This document shows positions 18,357-27,127 of a stretch of DNA of 41,063 nt, piece by piece. The stretch is from Stieleria sedimenti (GTDB lineage: Bacteria > Planctomycetota > Planctomycetia > Pirellulales > Pirellulaceae), in assembly GCF_025060895.1 (NCBI RefSeq), contig NZ_JANZKV010000115.1, positions 1 through 41,063 on the forward strand, given 5' to 3'. Below the pieces are notes generated by a model, which was not told where the DNA came from, ran no database searches, and was given only the letters and a program-made list of their open reading frames with translations. Position 1 is the first letter of the stretch. Each line of letters begins with the position of its first letter. A program made the translations under genes and the position numbers.

Positions 18357-18735
18357 GTTCCCCGGCTCCGCCCTACGCCGTGAACGACTTTTTAGCGGTA
18401 GGGCGCGAGCCCTCCGGTGTGTTGGCAAAAACGCGGAACCGAAGAGTTCGCGGGCTGTCGATTGAGTGGGATTGGTCGAGCCAATGGTGAGCCGCAGGCC
18501 GTAAGGCCTCGGACGGGCGCCTGGATGCCCGGCCGCTTACGCGTCGCGGCTCACTAAACCGACAGCCCGCTTGCGCCCTGCCGCTAAACCCTCGTCAAAA
18601 ACAGAAAATAAATCGTTCACGGCGTAGGGCGGAGCTTGGGAACACACTGTCTCGGAGGCTCCGCCTCGCGACCGCGCACCGCGTGTGGCAGAGCCACATC
18701 GACCTCGCGTTCCCAGGCGGAGCCTGGGAACGAGT
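18357..18735. repeat. Nested composite palindrome (modules O, R, inner insert and P)
   Basis: Noncoding region between the DUF1080 gene and gyrA. From outside in: module O arms, gttcccCGGCTCCGCCCTAC... (18357-18391) against aatcgttcacggcgtagggc... (18611-18643); module R arms TAGCGG... (18393-18418) against ...TTGCGCCCTGCCGCTA (18571-18586); a third pair GCGGGCTGTC (18450-18459) against GACAGCCCGC (18561-18570); a fourth pair GTGAGCCGC (18487-18495) against GCGGCTCAC (18546-18554). Module P (18641-18735, with TGTGGCAGAGCCACA) follows on the right. The third pair is flanked by ttcgc and ttgcg, which could be a degenerate target duplication. Confidence 0.85.
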
Positions 18736-18897
18736 TGCCCACTGCCTATTGCCCACTGCCTAATGCCCACTGCCTACTCCCCGGTGGGCCTTGCCACCGT
18801 TGTGAATCAGGCGTCCAAGTGGTAGATTATCCGGCTTGCGCGAACCCGTGATTTACCGGGATTTCCGCGGTTTTCTACCTCTCCGCTAGGACACCAC

Positions 18898-21741
18898 GTG
18901 GCAGACGAAAACGACGAAAACGGCCAAGACGAAGAGAACGGTTCCGGGGGGGCGCCGGAGCCTCAGGGTGACGGCGAGAATGGCGGTCTCACCGGTGGTG
19001 ACATCGGGGGCGAGGGCGCCCTGCGGATGATCGATCTGCCGATCGAAGACGAATTGCGAGAGAGCTACCTGACGTACGCGATGAGCGTGATCGTCAGCCG
19101 TGCCCTGCCGGACGTCCGCGACGGGCTGAAACCCAGCCAACGGCGTATTCTGGTCGCCATGAACGACCTGAACCTCGGTCCGGGAAGCAAGCGGGTCAAA
19201 TGCGCCAAGATCTCTGGCGACACGTCGGGTAACTATCACCCCCACGGTGAATCGGTGATCTACCCGACGCTCGTTCGCATGGCCCAAGAATGGAACATGC
19301 GATCGTTGTTGATCGACAAACAGGGAAACTTCGGATCGATCGCCGGACTGCCTCCGGCGGCGATGCGGTACACCGAAGCCCGCTTGTCGGCCGTCGCCGC
19401 CGCGATGCTGGACGACCTGAAGCTGGACACGGTCGATTTCATCCCGACCTATGACGAGGCGCGGACCGAACCGACCGTCCTGCCCAGCAAGTATCCGAAC
19501 CTGTTGATCAACGGGTCCGGCGGGATCGCGGTCGGGATGGCGACCAGCATTCCGCCACACAACCCGACCGAAATCTGCGACGCGGTCATCAAGCTGATCG
19601 ACGAACCGGAAACCACGATCGATGAACTGTGCGAAATCGTTCCCGGTCCGGACTTCCCCACCGGTGGAATCATCTGCGGCCGCGCCGGGATCCGCCGCGG
19701 TTACAAAACCGGACGCAGCACGATCATCGTCCGTGCCAAATGTCGCATCGAGGAGATGAAGGGCAATCGGCACCGCATCATCGTGTCGGAAATCCCCTAT
19801 CAACAGTACCGTGACCGGGTGGTCGAGCGGATCGCCGGATTGGTCAACAACGACCGCATCAAGGGGATCTCGGGAATCCGCGACGAATCGGACCTCAAGG
19901 AACCCGTGCGTTTGGTGATCGAACTCAAACGCAATGAAGATCCCGATGTCATCCTGAACCAGCTGTATCAATTCTCGCCGTTGCAAGACACGATCTCGAT
20001 GATCTTCTTGGCGCTCGTCGACGGCAAGCCGCGAGAACTAACGCTCAAGGAGATGCTGCAGGAATTTATCCGGCACCGCATCACCGTGATCCGGCGGCGA
20101 ACCCAATTCCTGTTGGCCAAAGCACGACGACGAAAACACACCGTCGAAGGCCTGCTGTTGGCATTGGCCAATATCGACGAAATCATCAAAACGATCCGCA
20201 CCAGCCGAACGCAACCGGAAGCCAAACAACGTTTGATGGGCATCGAATGTCCTGCATCGATGATGCAGCGGGCGCTCGGCGACGAAGGGTTTCGTCAATT
20301 CCAGCTCGAACGCGGCGAGGCGGACACCTACACCCTGACCAGCGTCCAGACCGACGAAATCTTGAAGATGCGGTTGGGGCAGTTGGTCAACTTGGAACAG
20401 GAAAAGTTGACCGACGAGCACAAGCAGTTGCTCGAAGAGATCACCGACTACCTGGATATCCTGGGCAGCCAGACGCGGGTCTACGGCATCATCAAGGAAG
20501 ACTTGGAAGAGATGAAGCGGCGATTCGGTTCGCCCCGCCGTACCCAGATCAGCCATGAAGAACTCGGCAACATCGACCTGGAAGATCTGATCACCGAAGA
20601 GACGATGGTCGTTTCGATCAGTCACGAAGGGTACATCAAACGCACGCCGTCGAGCGTCTACAACACCCAGCGGCGCGGCGGCAAGGGGCTCAAGGGTGCC
20701 AAAACGGACACCGAAGACCCGATCGAACATCTGTTCGTCGCCAGTACCCACGCCTACCTGCTGTTTTTGACCACGACCGGGAAAGTCCGCTGGCAAAAGG
20801 TCTATGACCTGCCCCAATTGCCGCGTGACGCCAAGGGCCGTGCGATCGTCAACCTGCTCTCGCTCGAAGAGGGTGAGAAGATCGCTTCCTGTTTGGCCGT
20901 CCGTGACTTCAATCAGGAAGGCTGCTATGTCGTGATGGCGACCCGCAGCGGCTTGGTCAAGAAAACGCCGCTGGAGCAATACAGTCGTCCCAAACGCGGC
21001 GGCATCATCGCGATCAAACTGCGCGATGGCGACGAACTGGTTTCGGCCAACGTGATCGGCCCCGGCGACGAAGTGATCCTGGTCACCGCGTCCGGGATGG
21101 CGATCCGATTCAAAGAATCCGATGCCCGTCCGATGGGACGCAACACCTCCGGCGTCAAAGGCATCTCGTTGGTCGGTGATGACACCGTCGTCGGCATGGT
21201 CGTCGCCGAGCCGGAGGCGACGTTGTTGACCGTCTGTGAAAACGGCTACGGGAAACGGACGCCATTTGGTCCCAACGCGATCGTGGATGACGGTGCCGAA
21301 GAGACCGAAACTGAAAACGGTTCCTCATCGGCCCGCTATCGAACCCAGCGTCGTGGCGGGAAAGGGCTACGCGATATCAAGACCAGCAGCCGAAACGGCA
21401 AGGTCATCGCCATCGCACGTGTCGATAATGAAGACGAAGTCTTTCTGATGACCGGCAAGGGGAAACTGCAACGCATCGCCGCTCGTGACATCAGCGTGAT
21501 CGGACGCAACACCCAGGGCGTTCGTATCATGAACGTCGACGCCGACGACACGCTGATCGCTGCGGTCCGCATCCCGCCAGAAGAAGAAGCCGAAGAAGGC
21601 GAAGCGGTGTCGGGGCCGACCGCTCCACAGCCCGCGGCGGTCTCCGCCGATTCGGCTGAGTCCGACGGGGCCACCGAAGACGTCGATGCTGGCCCCGAAC
21701 CAGCCGGCGGTGATGAGTCCCCCGAAGACACCGACGAGTGA
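18898..21741 (+). CDS. gyrA: DNA gyrase subunit A
   Basis: GyrA cuts and rejoins DNA in the gyrase A2B2 complex to introduce negative supercoils. 947 aa against about 820-880 usually. Seen: winged-helix/tower domain, catalytic Y158 in [12 protein letters not shown], and a C-terminal beta-pinwheel with GyrA box QRRGGKG in [12 protein letters not shown]; a second full QRRGGKG occurs later ([12 protein letters not shown]). An acidic N-terminal extension of about 40 residues and an acidic Glu/Ser/Asp tail of about 50 residues make up the extra length. In the quinolone region the order is HGESVIYPT, where E. coli has HGDSAVYDT, so the residue at D87 is Pro. Start GTG at 18898. No gyrB is adjacent. 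Confidence 0.97.
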   Translation: MADENDENGQDEENGSGGAPEPQGDGENGGLTGGDIGGEGALRMIDLPIEDELRESYLTYAMSVIVSRALPDVRDGLKPSQRRILVAMNDLNLGPGSKRVKCAKISGDTSGNYHPHGESVIYPTLVRMAQEWNMRSLLIDKQGNFGSIAGLPPAAMRYTEARLSAVAAAMLDDLKLDTVDFIPTYDEARTEPTVLPSKYPNLLINGSGGIAVGMATSIPPHNPTEICDAVIKLIDEPETTIDELCEIVPGPDFPTGGIICGRAGIRRGYKTGRSTIIVRAKCRIEEMKGNRHRIIVSEIPYQQYRDRVVERIAGLVNNDRIKGISGIRDESDLKEPVRLVIELKRNEDPDVILNQLYQFSPLQDTISMIFLALVDGKPRELTLKEMLQEFIRHRITVIRRRTQFLLAKARRRKHTVEGLLLALANIDEIIKTIRTSRTQPEAKQRLMGIECPASMMQRALGDEGFRQFQLERGEADTYTLTSVQTDEILKMRLGQLVNLEQEKLTDEHKQLLEEITDYLDILGSQTRVYGIIKEDLEEMKRRFGSPRRTQISHEELGNIDLEDLITEETMVVSISHEGYIKRTPSSVYNTQRRGGKGLKGAKTDTEDPIEHLFVASTHAYLLFLTTTGKVRWQKVYDLPQLPRDAKGRAIVNLLSLEEGEKIASCLAVRDFNQEGCYVVMATRSGLVKKTPLEQYSRPKRGGIIAIKLRDGDELVSANVIGPGDEVILVTASGMAIRFKESDARPMGRNTSGVKGISLVGDDTVVGMVVAEPEATLLTVCENGYGKRTPFGPNAIVDDGAEETETENGSSSARYRTQRRGGKGLRDIKTSSRNGKVIAIARVDNEDEVFLMTGKGKLQRIAARDISVIGRNTQGVRIMNVDADDTLIAAVRIPPEEEAEEGEAVSGPTAPQPAAVSADSAESDGATEDVDAGPEPAGGDESPEDTDE

Positions 21742-21764
21742 TCGTCGGCACGACCCCTTAAGGT

Positions 21765-21844
21765 GTTAGCGGAACGGCGCGAGCCGTCCGGTCACGCTTC
21801 AAAAACACGGTGAAAGACCGGAGGCCTCGCGCCCTACCGCTAAC
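21765..21844. repeat. Palindromic repeat, GTTAGCGG type
   Basis: An 80-bp element with arms of about 29 nt: GTTAGCGGAACGGCGCGAGC... (from 21765) and ...CTCGCGCCCTACCGCTAAC (to 21844), with a short conserved centre containing cttcaaaaacacggtgaaag. It lies between the convergent gyrA and folP genes and could form a strong hairpin on both transcripts. Copies of the same length lie at 33246-33326 and 38249-38328. Confidence 0.88.
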
Positions 21845-21936
21845 AAAAAACTCCCCGCTTGGCGTCAAAGTAGATGGCATCGAGCACGAGACCTTTGGTC
21901 TTTCGAAGTGTCTGGCAAATCAAACGTCTGACCCGA

Positions 21937-22800
21937 TCAATCGATTCCGCCGCATGCTCGAAACAGCTTGAGCGCATCGACGGTCGGTTTCACATCGTGG
22001 ACACGGATGATGTCGGCGCCTGCCGCGGCCACCGCGAGCGACACGCCGAGCGTCGCCGCGGTTCGATCGGCGGTCTTGTCGCCCAGCAGTTTCCCGATGA
22101 AGCCTTTGCGGGAATGACCGATCAGGATCGGTGCATCCAGTTCGCAAAACCGCGCGGTCCGCTGCAGCAGACGCACGTTGTGCTCGTGCGTTTTCCCAAA
22201 CCCGATTCCCGGGTCCAGGCAGATTTGCTCGCGCCGCAATCCCGCAGCCAGGCAATACTCCATCCGTTGCTGCAGGTACTGGTAAATCTCTTCGACCACG
22301 TCGCCGTAAGTCGGGGCGTTCTGCATCGTCTGCGGTGTGCCTTTCATGTGCATGACGCAGACGCCGACTTGGGCATCGGCGGCTAGGGTTGCCATCGCCG
22401 GATCGCCTTCCAAGCCGGTGACATCGTTGATGATCTCCGCACCGGCATCGATCGCTGCTTCGGCCACCGCGGCTTTACTCGTGTCGATACTGATCGGAAT
22501 CGACAGTCGTCCGGCCAGCCCTGCGATGACCGGCAACACGCGCTCGAGTTCTTCGTCCGCCGCAACCGGATCGCTGTAAGGTCGCGTGCTCTCGCCACCG
22601 ATGTCGATGATGTCCGCCCCATCGGTCTGCATTTGCAACGCCAACTCGATCGCGGCATGGGGATCATTGTGTCGTCCGCCGTCTGAAAAACTGTCCGGCG
22701 TCACGTTCAGGATCCCCATCACCAGCGGCCGATCTTCGAACGTCAAGACACGCTGACCGATGTCCCAAACCTTGGATGATCGGGCTTGGCTCTCTGACAC
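21937..22800 (-). CDS. folP: Dihydropteroate synthase
   Basis: FolP condenses 7,8-dihydropterin pyrophosphate with p-aminobenzoate to make dihydropteroate for folate synthesis; it is the sulfonamide target. 287 aa (usual 270-290). Seen: GILNVTPDSFSDGG (residues 29-42, pyrophosphate-binding loop 1), DIGGESTRP (66-74, loop 2), the D-containing strand ISIDTSKAAVAEAA, and the C-terminal ILIGHSRKGFIGKLLG. The start is GTG at 22800. It is the last gene of a six-gene leftward run that begins with the GNAT-like gene at 26939, with 68 bp between it and the LptE-like gene. Confidence 0.96.
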   Translation of the reverse strand: MSESQARSSKVWDIGQRVLTFEDRPLVMGILNVTPDSFSDGGRHNDPHAAIELALQMQTDGADIIDIGGESTRPYSDPVAADEELERVLPVIAGLAGRLSIPISIDTSKAAVAEAAIDAGAEIINDVTGLEGDPAMATLAADAQVGVCVMHMKGTPQTMQNAPTYGDVVEEIYQYLQQRMEYCLAAGLRREQICLDPGIGFGKTHEHNVRLLQRTARFCELDAPILIGHSRKGFIGKLLGDKTADRTAATLGVSLAVAAAGADIIRVHDVKPTVDALKLFRACGGID

Positions 22801-22839
22801 GGCTGGATGCTTCCGACGAGAAAGGGGCGGGGTGCTGCC

Positions 22840-22872
22840 GTAGCGTTCGACGGACGTGTGTTCGAACGCTAC
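22840..22872 (-). terminator. 10-bp hairpin overlapping the LptE-like stop codon
   Basis: GTAGCGTTCG (22840-22849) and CGAACGCTAC (22863-22872) form a perfect 10-bp stem with a 13-nt loop. The right arm contains the stop codon of the LptE-like gene (22869-22871). No U-run follows, so termination before folP is uncertain; it may instead stabilise the upstream mRNA. Confidence 0.4.
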
Positions 22873-23387
22873 CAGCGAGATTCCATTTGGGAGACGATCC
22901 GACGGGCGAGTTGATCGATGGCTTCTTGGTTGGCCGTATCGATCGACTGACCGGCTTCGGGGACAAAGCGAACGCTTTGGCTGAAGCCCGTGCTGTCGCT
23001 ATCGATGCTGGCCAAGCTGTTTTGCATCAACCGACGCCCATCGCGTGCCGTCCAGGTGGCTCCGACCGAGATCGCGCTGTCGAGCGCTCGTGGGTCGTCA
23101 CTGCTGGTTTCCGTCAGTACGACTTTCGACTGTGCGGTGATGTTGCAGCGCAGAACAGAATCGGCGTTCGGATTGCTGACCACTTTGTAGGGCGTTCGTC
23201 GTTCGACTTCTTTGACCAACGCGTCGGTCAATTGGGGACCCAGGTCGTGGCGAAATGAATCATTCCGGACGACCGGGATATGAACGGTGCGAATGTCGCG
23301 CGGATAAAGCGCCGCGGCTCCGAACTGATACGCCGAACATCCGCCCAACAGCAACATTACCCAAACCACCAAAAAGGTGTCGGACAC
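22869..23387 (-). CDS. LptE-like outer-membrane lipoprotein
   Basis: Probable LptE, the lipoprotein that plugs LptD and delivers lipopolysaccharide to the outer leaflet. The mature part is about 160 aa. Seen: lipobox LLLGGC, then AYQFGAAALYPRDIRTVHIP, with the family pattern of VxxxxNxxFRxDLxxxLTDALVKEVER, and a beta-rich C-terminus. The start is uncertain: GTG at 23387 lies inside a dispersed palindrome and yields VSDTFLVVWVMLLLGGC as signal peptide; ATG at 23357 would leave only six residues before the Cys; an upstream start in frame (up to 23498) is also possible and would run through repeat DNA. Same operon as the BamD-like gene. Confidence 0.65.
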   Translation of the reverse strand: MSDTFLVVWVMLLLGGCSAYQFGAAALYPRDIRTVHIPVVRNDSFRHDLGPQLTDALVKEVERRTPYKVVSNPNADSVLRCNITAQSKVVLTETSSDDPRALDSAISVGATWTARDGRRLMQNSLASIDSDSTGFSQSVRFVPEAGQSIDTANQEAIDQLARRIVSQMESRW

Positions 23388-23399
23388 CTTTTTGGGTGG
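23366..23399. repeat. AAAAAGGTGTC palindrome within the LptE-like start region
   Basis: CCACCAAAAAGGTGT (23366-23380) against ACACCTTTTTGGGTGG (23384-23399), a stem of about 15 bp with one bulge. The same core occurs as AAAAAGGTGTC...GACACCTTTTT at 29447-29469 after the LolC/E-type gene. On the minus strand it encodes KKVSDTFLVV, just before the lipobox. Confidence 0.88.
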
Positions 23400-23405
23400 C
23401 GTTAG

Positions 23406-23473
23406 GCGATTCCCGGTCGCTGCGACGCAGCGAGGGTGAGCGGCCAAAGCCTGCACACCAACACTCGTGTTGG
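23406..23473. repeat. TCGCTGCGxxGCAGCGA / GCCTGCACACCA repeat
   Basis: TCGCTGC/GCAGCGA hairpin (23417-23433), then cggccaaagcctgcacacca and the palindrome CCAACACTCGTGTTGG (23458-23473). Related sequence lies at 40811-40850 and 40986-41057. It fills most of the gap between the BamD-like and LptE-like genes. Confidence 0.7.
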
Positions 23474-23497
23474 ATTGGGGGGGCATCGGGCGGTGCA

Positions 23498-24892
23498 TTA
23501 TCGAAGCAGTTTCTTGCCGGTGGTTTCGGTGGGGGGGGCGGTGGGAGACTCGGCCGGAGTTTCGTCGCCGGTTTGCAGGGAGTCGACGGTGACCAGCGGT
23601 GTCGATCGTTTGGACGAGGGGAACGCCTTGGCGATGGCGCGAATGGCGACGTTCTGCGTCGGTGTCGCGGGCAGTTTTTCGATTTCGGCCAGCACTTCGC
23701 GGGCCCGATCGGCTTGGGGCGTGGTGGGATGATCGCGTAGGATCTTGCGATACAGTTGCGCCGCGGCGCCGAACTCTTTCTTGCGTTCGCGATACTTGGC
23801 GCGGAAGGCGAGCTTCTCGGCTTTGTGGTAGGCGATTTCCGCCGCCGCGCGGGCGAGCAATTGGTTGTACTTCTCCTCACGCAGTTCGTTGGGGAAGCGA
23901 CGCCGGGTTTGCTTGACCAACTCGTCGGCTTCGTCCAACACCAATTCGCTGTACTCCGGTCCGCCGTAGATTTCCAGCTTGCAACGAATTCCCAACAGGT
24001 GCGCCAAAAACAGGTGGTCGCTGTCGGTGAATGTCTCACGCAAGTCCGTCAGGAATTCATCGGCCTTTTCGTACTGCTCGTTGCGAATGTGCTCCGCCGC
24101 GGCCGCCATCGTGGCGTCATCGGCGAGTTTGCCGGTGGGATCATCGTAACGGATTTGGTCCAGCACCCTGACCGCGTGTCCGTCGGCATCACGCAGCGGT
24201 CGCGTGGTGTCGAAGAGGTTGAGTGAGTACCAGGCGTCGCTGCCAGACTTGGAAACGTCGATCCAGTACTTGCTGATCGAAAACAATCTGGCCGCCGCGC
24301 GATCCCCGTGACGGTTGCGGGGGAAGTCCTTTTGCAGTTTTTCGAATGCGTCGCGTGCGCCATTGAGATCATTGGCAAAGAACAACGACTCGCCCTGCAT
24401 GAACAGTGCGTCTTGGTGCAAGCCCGATCCGGGGGCTTCCTTGCCGGCGCTTTGGAACAACTCGGCCGCTTCGGCGAACATGCCGGTGCGAGTCGCCTTG
24501 GGAGCCCGGGCTGCTTGTCGAAACCGTTCGTCTCCGCGACGGTAGTATTCTTTGGCTCGCGGGATGTCTTCATGCTTCTTCCCGGTGACGTAACCGACCA
24601 GACGATTGGTGCTGGGCAATCCCAGCTTGCCGCCGGCGTTGGTGACCGGGTTGGAGGCCACGCGAGGGGTTTCCTCCGCCTGCACCGGTTCGGGCGTCTC
24701 CGTCTCGCTGGTTGCCACCGAGCGGAACGGCAGTTTGGGAAACCAACTGCGCGACGCCGAGGCGCCGGAGGTCTGGCATCCGGTCGTGCTTGCCAGCAAC
24801 GTGCCTGCCAACAGGCCTACGCCTAAACTCGGCTGCAACACCCAGAGGGAGAGGCGACGGGATCGGTCCATGTGTTGATTCTTTTTATTCAT
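23498..24892 (-). CDS. BamD/YfiO-like TPR lipoprotein
   Basis: A 464-aa lipoprotein with tetratricopeptide-like repeats. Seen: signal peptide and lipobox ASTTGC with C39, a low-complexity linker (ETETPEPVQAEETP), then helix-pair repeats such as AAELFQSAGKEAPGSGLHQD, ALFMQGESLFFANDLNGARD and AFEKLQKDFPRNRHGDRAA, the pattern of BamD (outer-membrane protein assembly) and YbgF/CpoB-like proteins. BamD is about 245 aa, so this is a longer relative and the assignment is moderate. Its ATG at 24892 overlaps the recO stop (ATGA), indicating coupling. Neighbouring LptE-like gene supports an outer-membrane biogenesis role. Confidence 0.65.
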   Translation of the reverse strand: MNKKNQHMDRSRRLSLWVLQPSLGVGLLAGTLLASTTGCQTSGASASRSWFPKLPFRSVATSETETPEPVQAEETPRVASNPVTNAGGKLGLPSTNRLVGYVTGKKHEDIPRAKEYYRRGDERFRQAARAPKATRTGMFAEAAELFQSAGKEAPGSGLHQDALFMQGESLFFANDLNGARDAFEKLQKDFPRNRHGDRAAARLFSISKYWIDVSKSGSDAWYSLNLFDTTRPLRDADGHAVRVLDQIRYDDPTGKLADDATMAAAAEHIRNEQYEKADEFLTDLRETFTDSDHLFLAHLLGIRCKLEIYGGPEYSELVLDEADELVKQTRRRFPNELREEKYNQLLARAAAEIAYHKAEKLAFRAKYRERKKEFGAAAQLYRKILRDHPTTPQADRAREVLAEIEKLPATPTQNVAIRAIAKAFPSSKRSTPLVTVDSLQTGDETPAESPTAPPTETTGKKLLR

Positions 24893-25647
24893 TCCACCGG
24901 TTCCATCCGGGCGGGCAGGTAAGGTTGCATTTTCGGAATCGAGCCGAGGATTGTTTGGATATATCGGCTGATCAAGCCACGCATCTCCCGATAAACCTCC
25001 GACGGAACTTCGATCGGCAGCCGCGTGTGGGGTGCGAGCAAACGCTCCAAGTGTTCAATCGTTCCGCGGCTGACCGTCAACAGGCTGTGTTGACGCGAGC
25101 GGCAATCGCGACACACGACGCCGCCGGCGATCGGTGCGAACGCGACCCGTGGGGTACCGCTGACAGGGCCACCGCAGTCGACACAGCCGCGCGTCGATGG
25201 TGCGTGGCCGAGCAATCGCAGCGCCGCGGTGTCAAAACCGAGTAGCGCCAGAGCGGAATTGCCCGTCCCGTCGATCTGCCCGAGCGCGCTGAGCGTCAGG
25301 TCGTAGAGCCCGGGGTGGGGATCGTGGTTGTCCGTCAACAGTCGAAGCATTTCGGCGATATAGTATCCGGCATAAACGCGATCCAACGACTTTTCCGCCC
25401 CGCGAAAACGACGCTGGAGCTTTGCCTCGGTCAACAAATCGAGCGCATCGGAGGATTTCCGAATCAGCACTACACGACAAACGGCCAACAGGTCAAGCGA
25501 ACCTTCGAAGGAACTCTTGGGACGGCGAGCGCCTTTGGCTAGCGCGGAAACTTGGCCAAAATCGCGGGTCAGCAGTGTGACGACCAGGCTGGTTTCGCTG
25601 AATTCGATCGTCCGCAGGACCACCGCCGTGGTTTGCTCGGCGGCCAT
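24889..25647 (-). CDS. recO: DNA repair protein RecO
   Basis: RecO loads RecA on SSB-coated single-stranded DNA with RecR/RecF. 252 aa (usual 240-260). Seen: N-terminal OB-fold (AVVLRTIEFSETSLVVTLLT then FGQVSALAKGARRPKS), the helical middle (AGYYIAEMLRLLTDNHDPHP) and a Zn-finger-like site CVDCGG ... CRDC. The start codon ATG (25647) directly follows the stop TAA of the TPR gene (25648-25650), with no gap, so the two are co-translated. The end overlaps the BamD-like start. Confidence 0.93.
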   Translation of the reverse strand: MAAEQTTAVVLRTIEFSETSLVVTLLTRDFGQVSALAKGARRPKSSFEGSLDLLAVCRVVLIRKSSDALDLLTEAKLQRRFRGAEKSLDRVYAGYYIAEMLRLLTDNHDPHPGLYDLTLSALGQIDGTGNSALALLGFDTAALRLLGHAPSTRGCVDCGGPVSGTPRVAFAPIAGGVVCRDCRSRQHSLLTVSRGTIEHLERLLAPHTRLPIEVPSEVYREMRGLISRYIQTILGSIPKMQPYLPARMEPVE

Positions 25648-25983
25648 TTAGAGCTCGTCGTCTTCTTCGCCCAATTCGCCGAGCGTTGCCAGCAATTCGC
25701 TCATTTCAGCCGCGGCGTGGCCATCGCCCTGGGCTCGCGCCTGGTCGATTCCATCCCGCAGGCGGGTCCGCGCCTCATCGACGCGTCCCAAATCGACGAG
25801 TTGTTGGGCGGCCATAAAAAAAGCCGGCACGTAGGGGGGCGTCTCGCGCGACAGCTCGTCGAGCTTCTCCAGGCTGCCGGGGTGATCCCCCTCGGTCCGC
25901 AATTCCATCGCCAAGCTGTAACGCAAAAACGTGTCCCTGGGGTCGTCCTGGAGCATCGCCAAAATCTTTTCTTTGCGTGACAC
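25648..25983 (-). CDS. Small TPR-like protein
   Basis: A 111-aa protein of tetratricopeptide-like helices. Seen: pattern DPRDTFLRYSLAMELRTEGD then SLEKLDELSRETPPYVPAFF and QQLVDLGRVDEARTRLRDGI, each a helix pair of about 34 residues, and an acidic C-terminus (GEEDDEL). No signal peptide. GTG at 25983 is preferred since the family start is SRKEKI; the in-frame upstream start at 26004 overlaps the preceding gene by 19 nt. It is tightly packed between the GNAT-like gene (2-nt gap) and recO. Its partner is unknown. Confidence 0.75.
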   Translation of the reverse strand: MSRKEKILAMLQDDPRDTFLRYSLAMELRTEGDHPGSLEKLDELSRETPPYVPAFFMAAQQLVDLGRVDEARTRLRDGIDQARAQGDGHAAAEMSELLATLGELGEEDDEL

Positions 25984-25985
25984 GC

Positions 25986-26939
25986 CTAAAGCTCCTTGGT
26001 CCACCGCTGGCCGCGCTGTGTGTTTTCAAAATGAAGTGAAGTGAGTTGTTCTTTCAGCACCGAATGTTCGCCGTTGATCGCCGTTTCGACCCGGAAGATA
26101 CAACGCGTCGCCATGGACTGGATCAGCGCCGCGACGAGAAAGGTTTCGGCCGAAGTTAATTCGCCCGGCGTTTCGGTGACGGACAAGTCCAAGATCGCCT
26201 CCGAACAGCTCATCACCTGGGCTTCGGGGTCACTCAACCACAACCGGACGTTGGCCAGACGATCCCCGTTGCGGTGGTTGATCAATTGATGGTGTTCGAT
26301 GTCCATGTGGGCCATCGCCGACGCATAGCGACCTTGTTGGGGAACGACCGCGGACCGTTCAGCCCGGGTGGTGCGACGAAACTGCATCATTTCGCGGCTG
26401 ACGGGCGGGCGATAGGGTGCCGTGGTGACCACCATCCGCTGAAAGCTATGTTCGGGTGAATAGCCATGCCGACTCAATAGCGATGCGGCGCGAACATCGA
26501 CATCGGGGATCCCGATGCCGTGACCGATGGGGGCCAAGCCGACGTAACCACATTGCTGATCCCGCATCGGGCCGGCCAAGATCGAGTGGCACTCTTCTTG
26601 TCGGATCCGTTTCTCGGCCGCCGTCAGCAGGTCGTCGCAGCATTTTAGTCCCGCGTGGGTGAAGCAGATCGCCGAAAGGATCGCGACGTCACTGGCAGGC
26701 ATGCCCGACCATTCATCACCATGGTCACCCGGTCGGCTGAAATGGCACCAGGCCTCGACGCGGCCGTCGATGGTCGCGACCAACAGGTCTTTGGGCGAGA
26801 AAAAGGCACGCGACAGGATCGCGCGCTCGATGATGGTCGAACTGATCGGCGGCGGCGACTGGGCGGCCGTCCAATGCTCACTCCAGACCCTGGCCAGCCC
26901 GGGTAAATCGGCATTGCAAAAGTCGCGTACTTCGCTCAT
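25986..26939 (-). CDS. GNAT-like acetyltransferase, probably tandem
   Basis: A 317-aa protein, first gene of the leftward operon. The N-terminal half starts as a GNAT domain does (VRDFCNADLPGLARVWSEHW), goes on with a substrate-strand region (LLVATIDGRVEAWCHFSR) and ends with a helix-rich part and LLSRHGYSPEHSFQRMVV; the second half has a similar pattern ending HFENTQRGQRWTKEL, so two GNAT-like units are likely. The acetyl-CoA loop (R/QxxGxG/A) is not well visible. ATG at 26939 (MSEVRDF) is chosen; the ATG at 26948 adds MPP. Substrate unknown. Confidence 0.6.
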   Translation of the reverse strand: MSEVRDFCNADLPGLARVWSEHWTAAQSPPPISSTIIERAILSRAFFSPKDLLVATIDGRVEAWCHFSRPGDHGDEWSGMPASDVAILSAICFTHAGLKCCDDLLTAAEKRIRQEECHSILAGPMRDQQCGYVGLAPIGHGIGIPDVDVRAASLLSRHGYSPEHSFQRMVVTTAPYRPPVSREMMQFRRTTRAERSAVVPQQGRYASAMAHMDIEHHQLINHRNGDRLANVRLWLSDPEAQVMSCSEAILDLSVTETPGELTSAETFLVAALIQSMATRCIFRVETAINGEHSVLKEQLTSLHFENTQRGQRWTKEL

Positions 26940-27127
26940 GGGGGGCAACGGCGCCTCGTGGGGGAGTTGTCTGCCGGAGGCAAGGTGCGGTTGGAAAGGG
27001 GCGCGGGAAGTGGGATGCTAAAGCGCTGGGATGCTAAAACACAACGAACAGCGGAGCGGTGTCCGCCAGACTATGATTGCCAAGCATACCGCCTGCACAA
27101 GAAAAACGTTACCGGCGTTCAAGACAC

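Noticed and set aside
18886-19986. Leftward frame (366 codons) opposite gyrA
   Set aside because: Antisense to conserved GyrA sequence; no motif.
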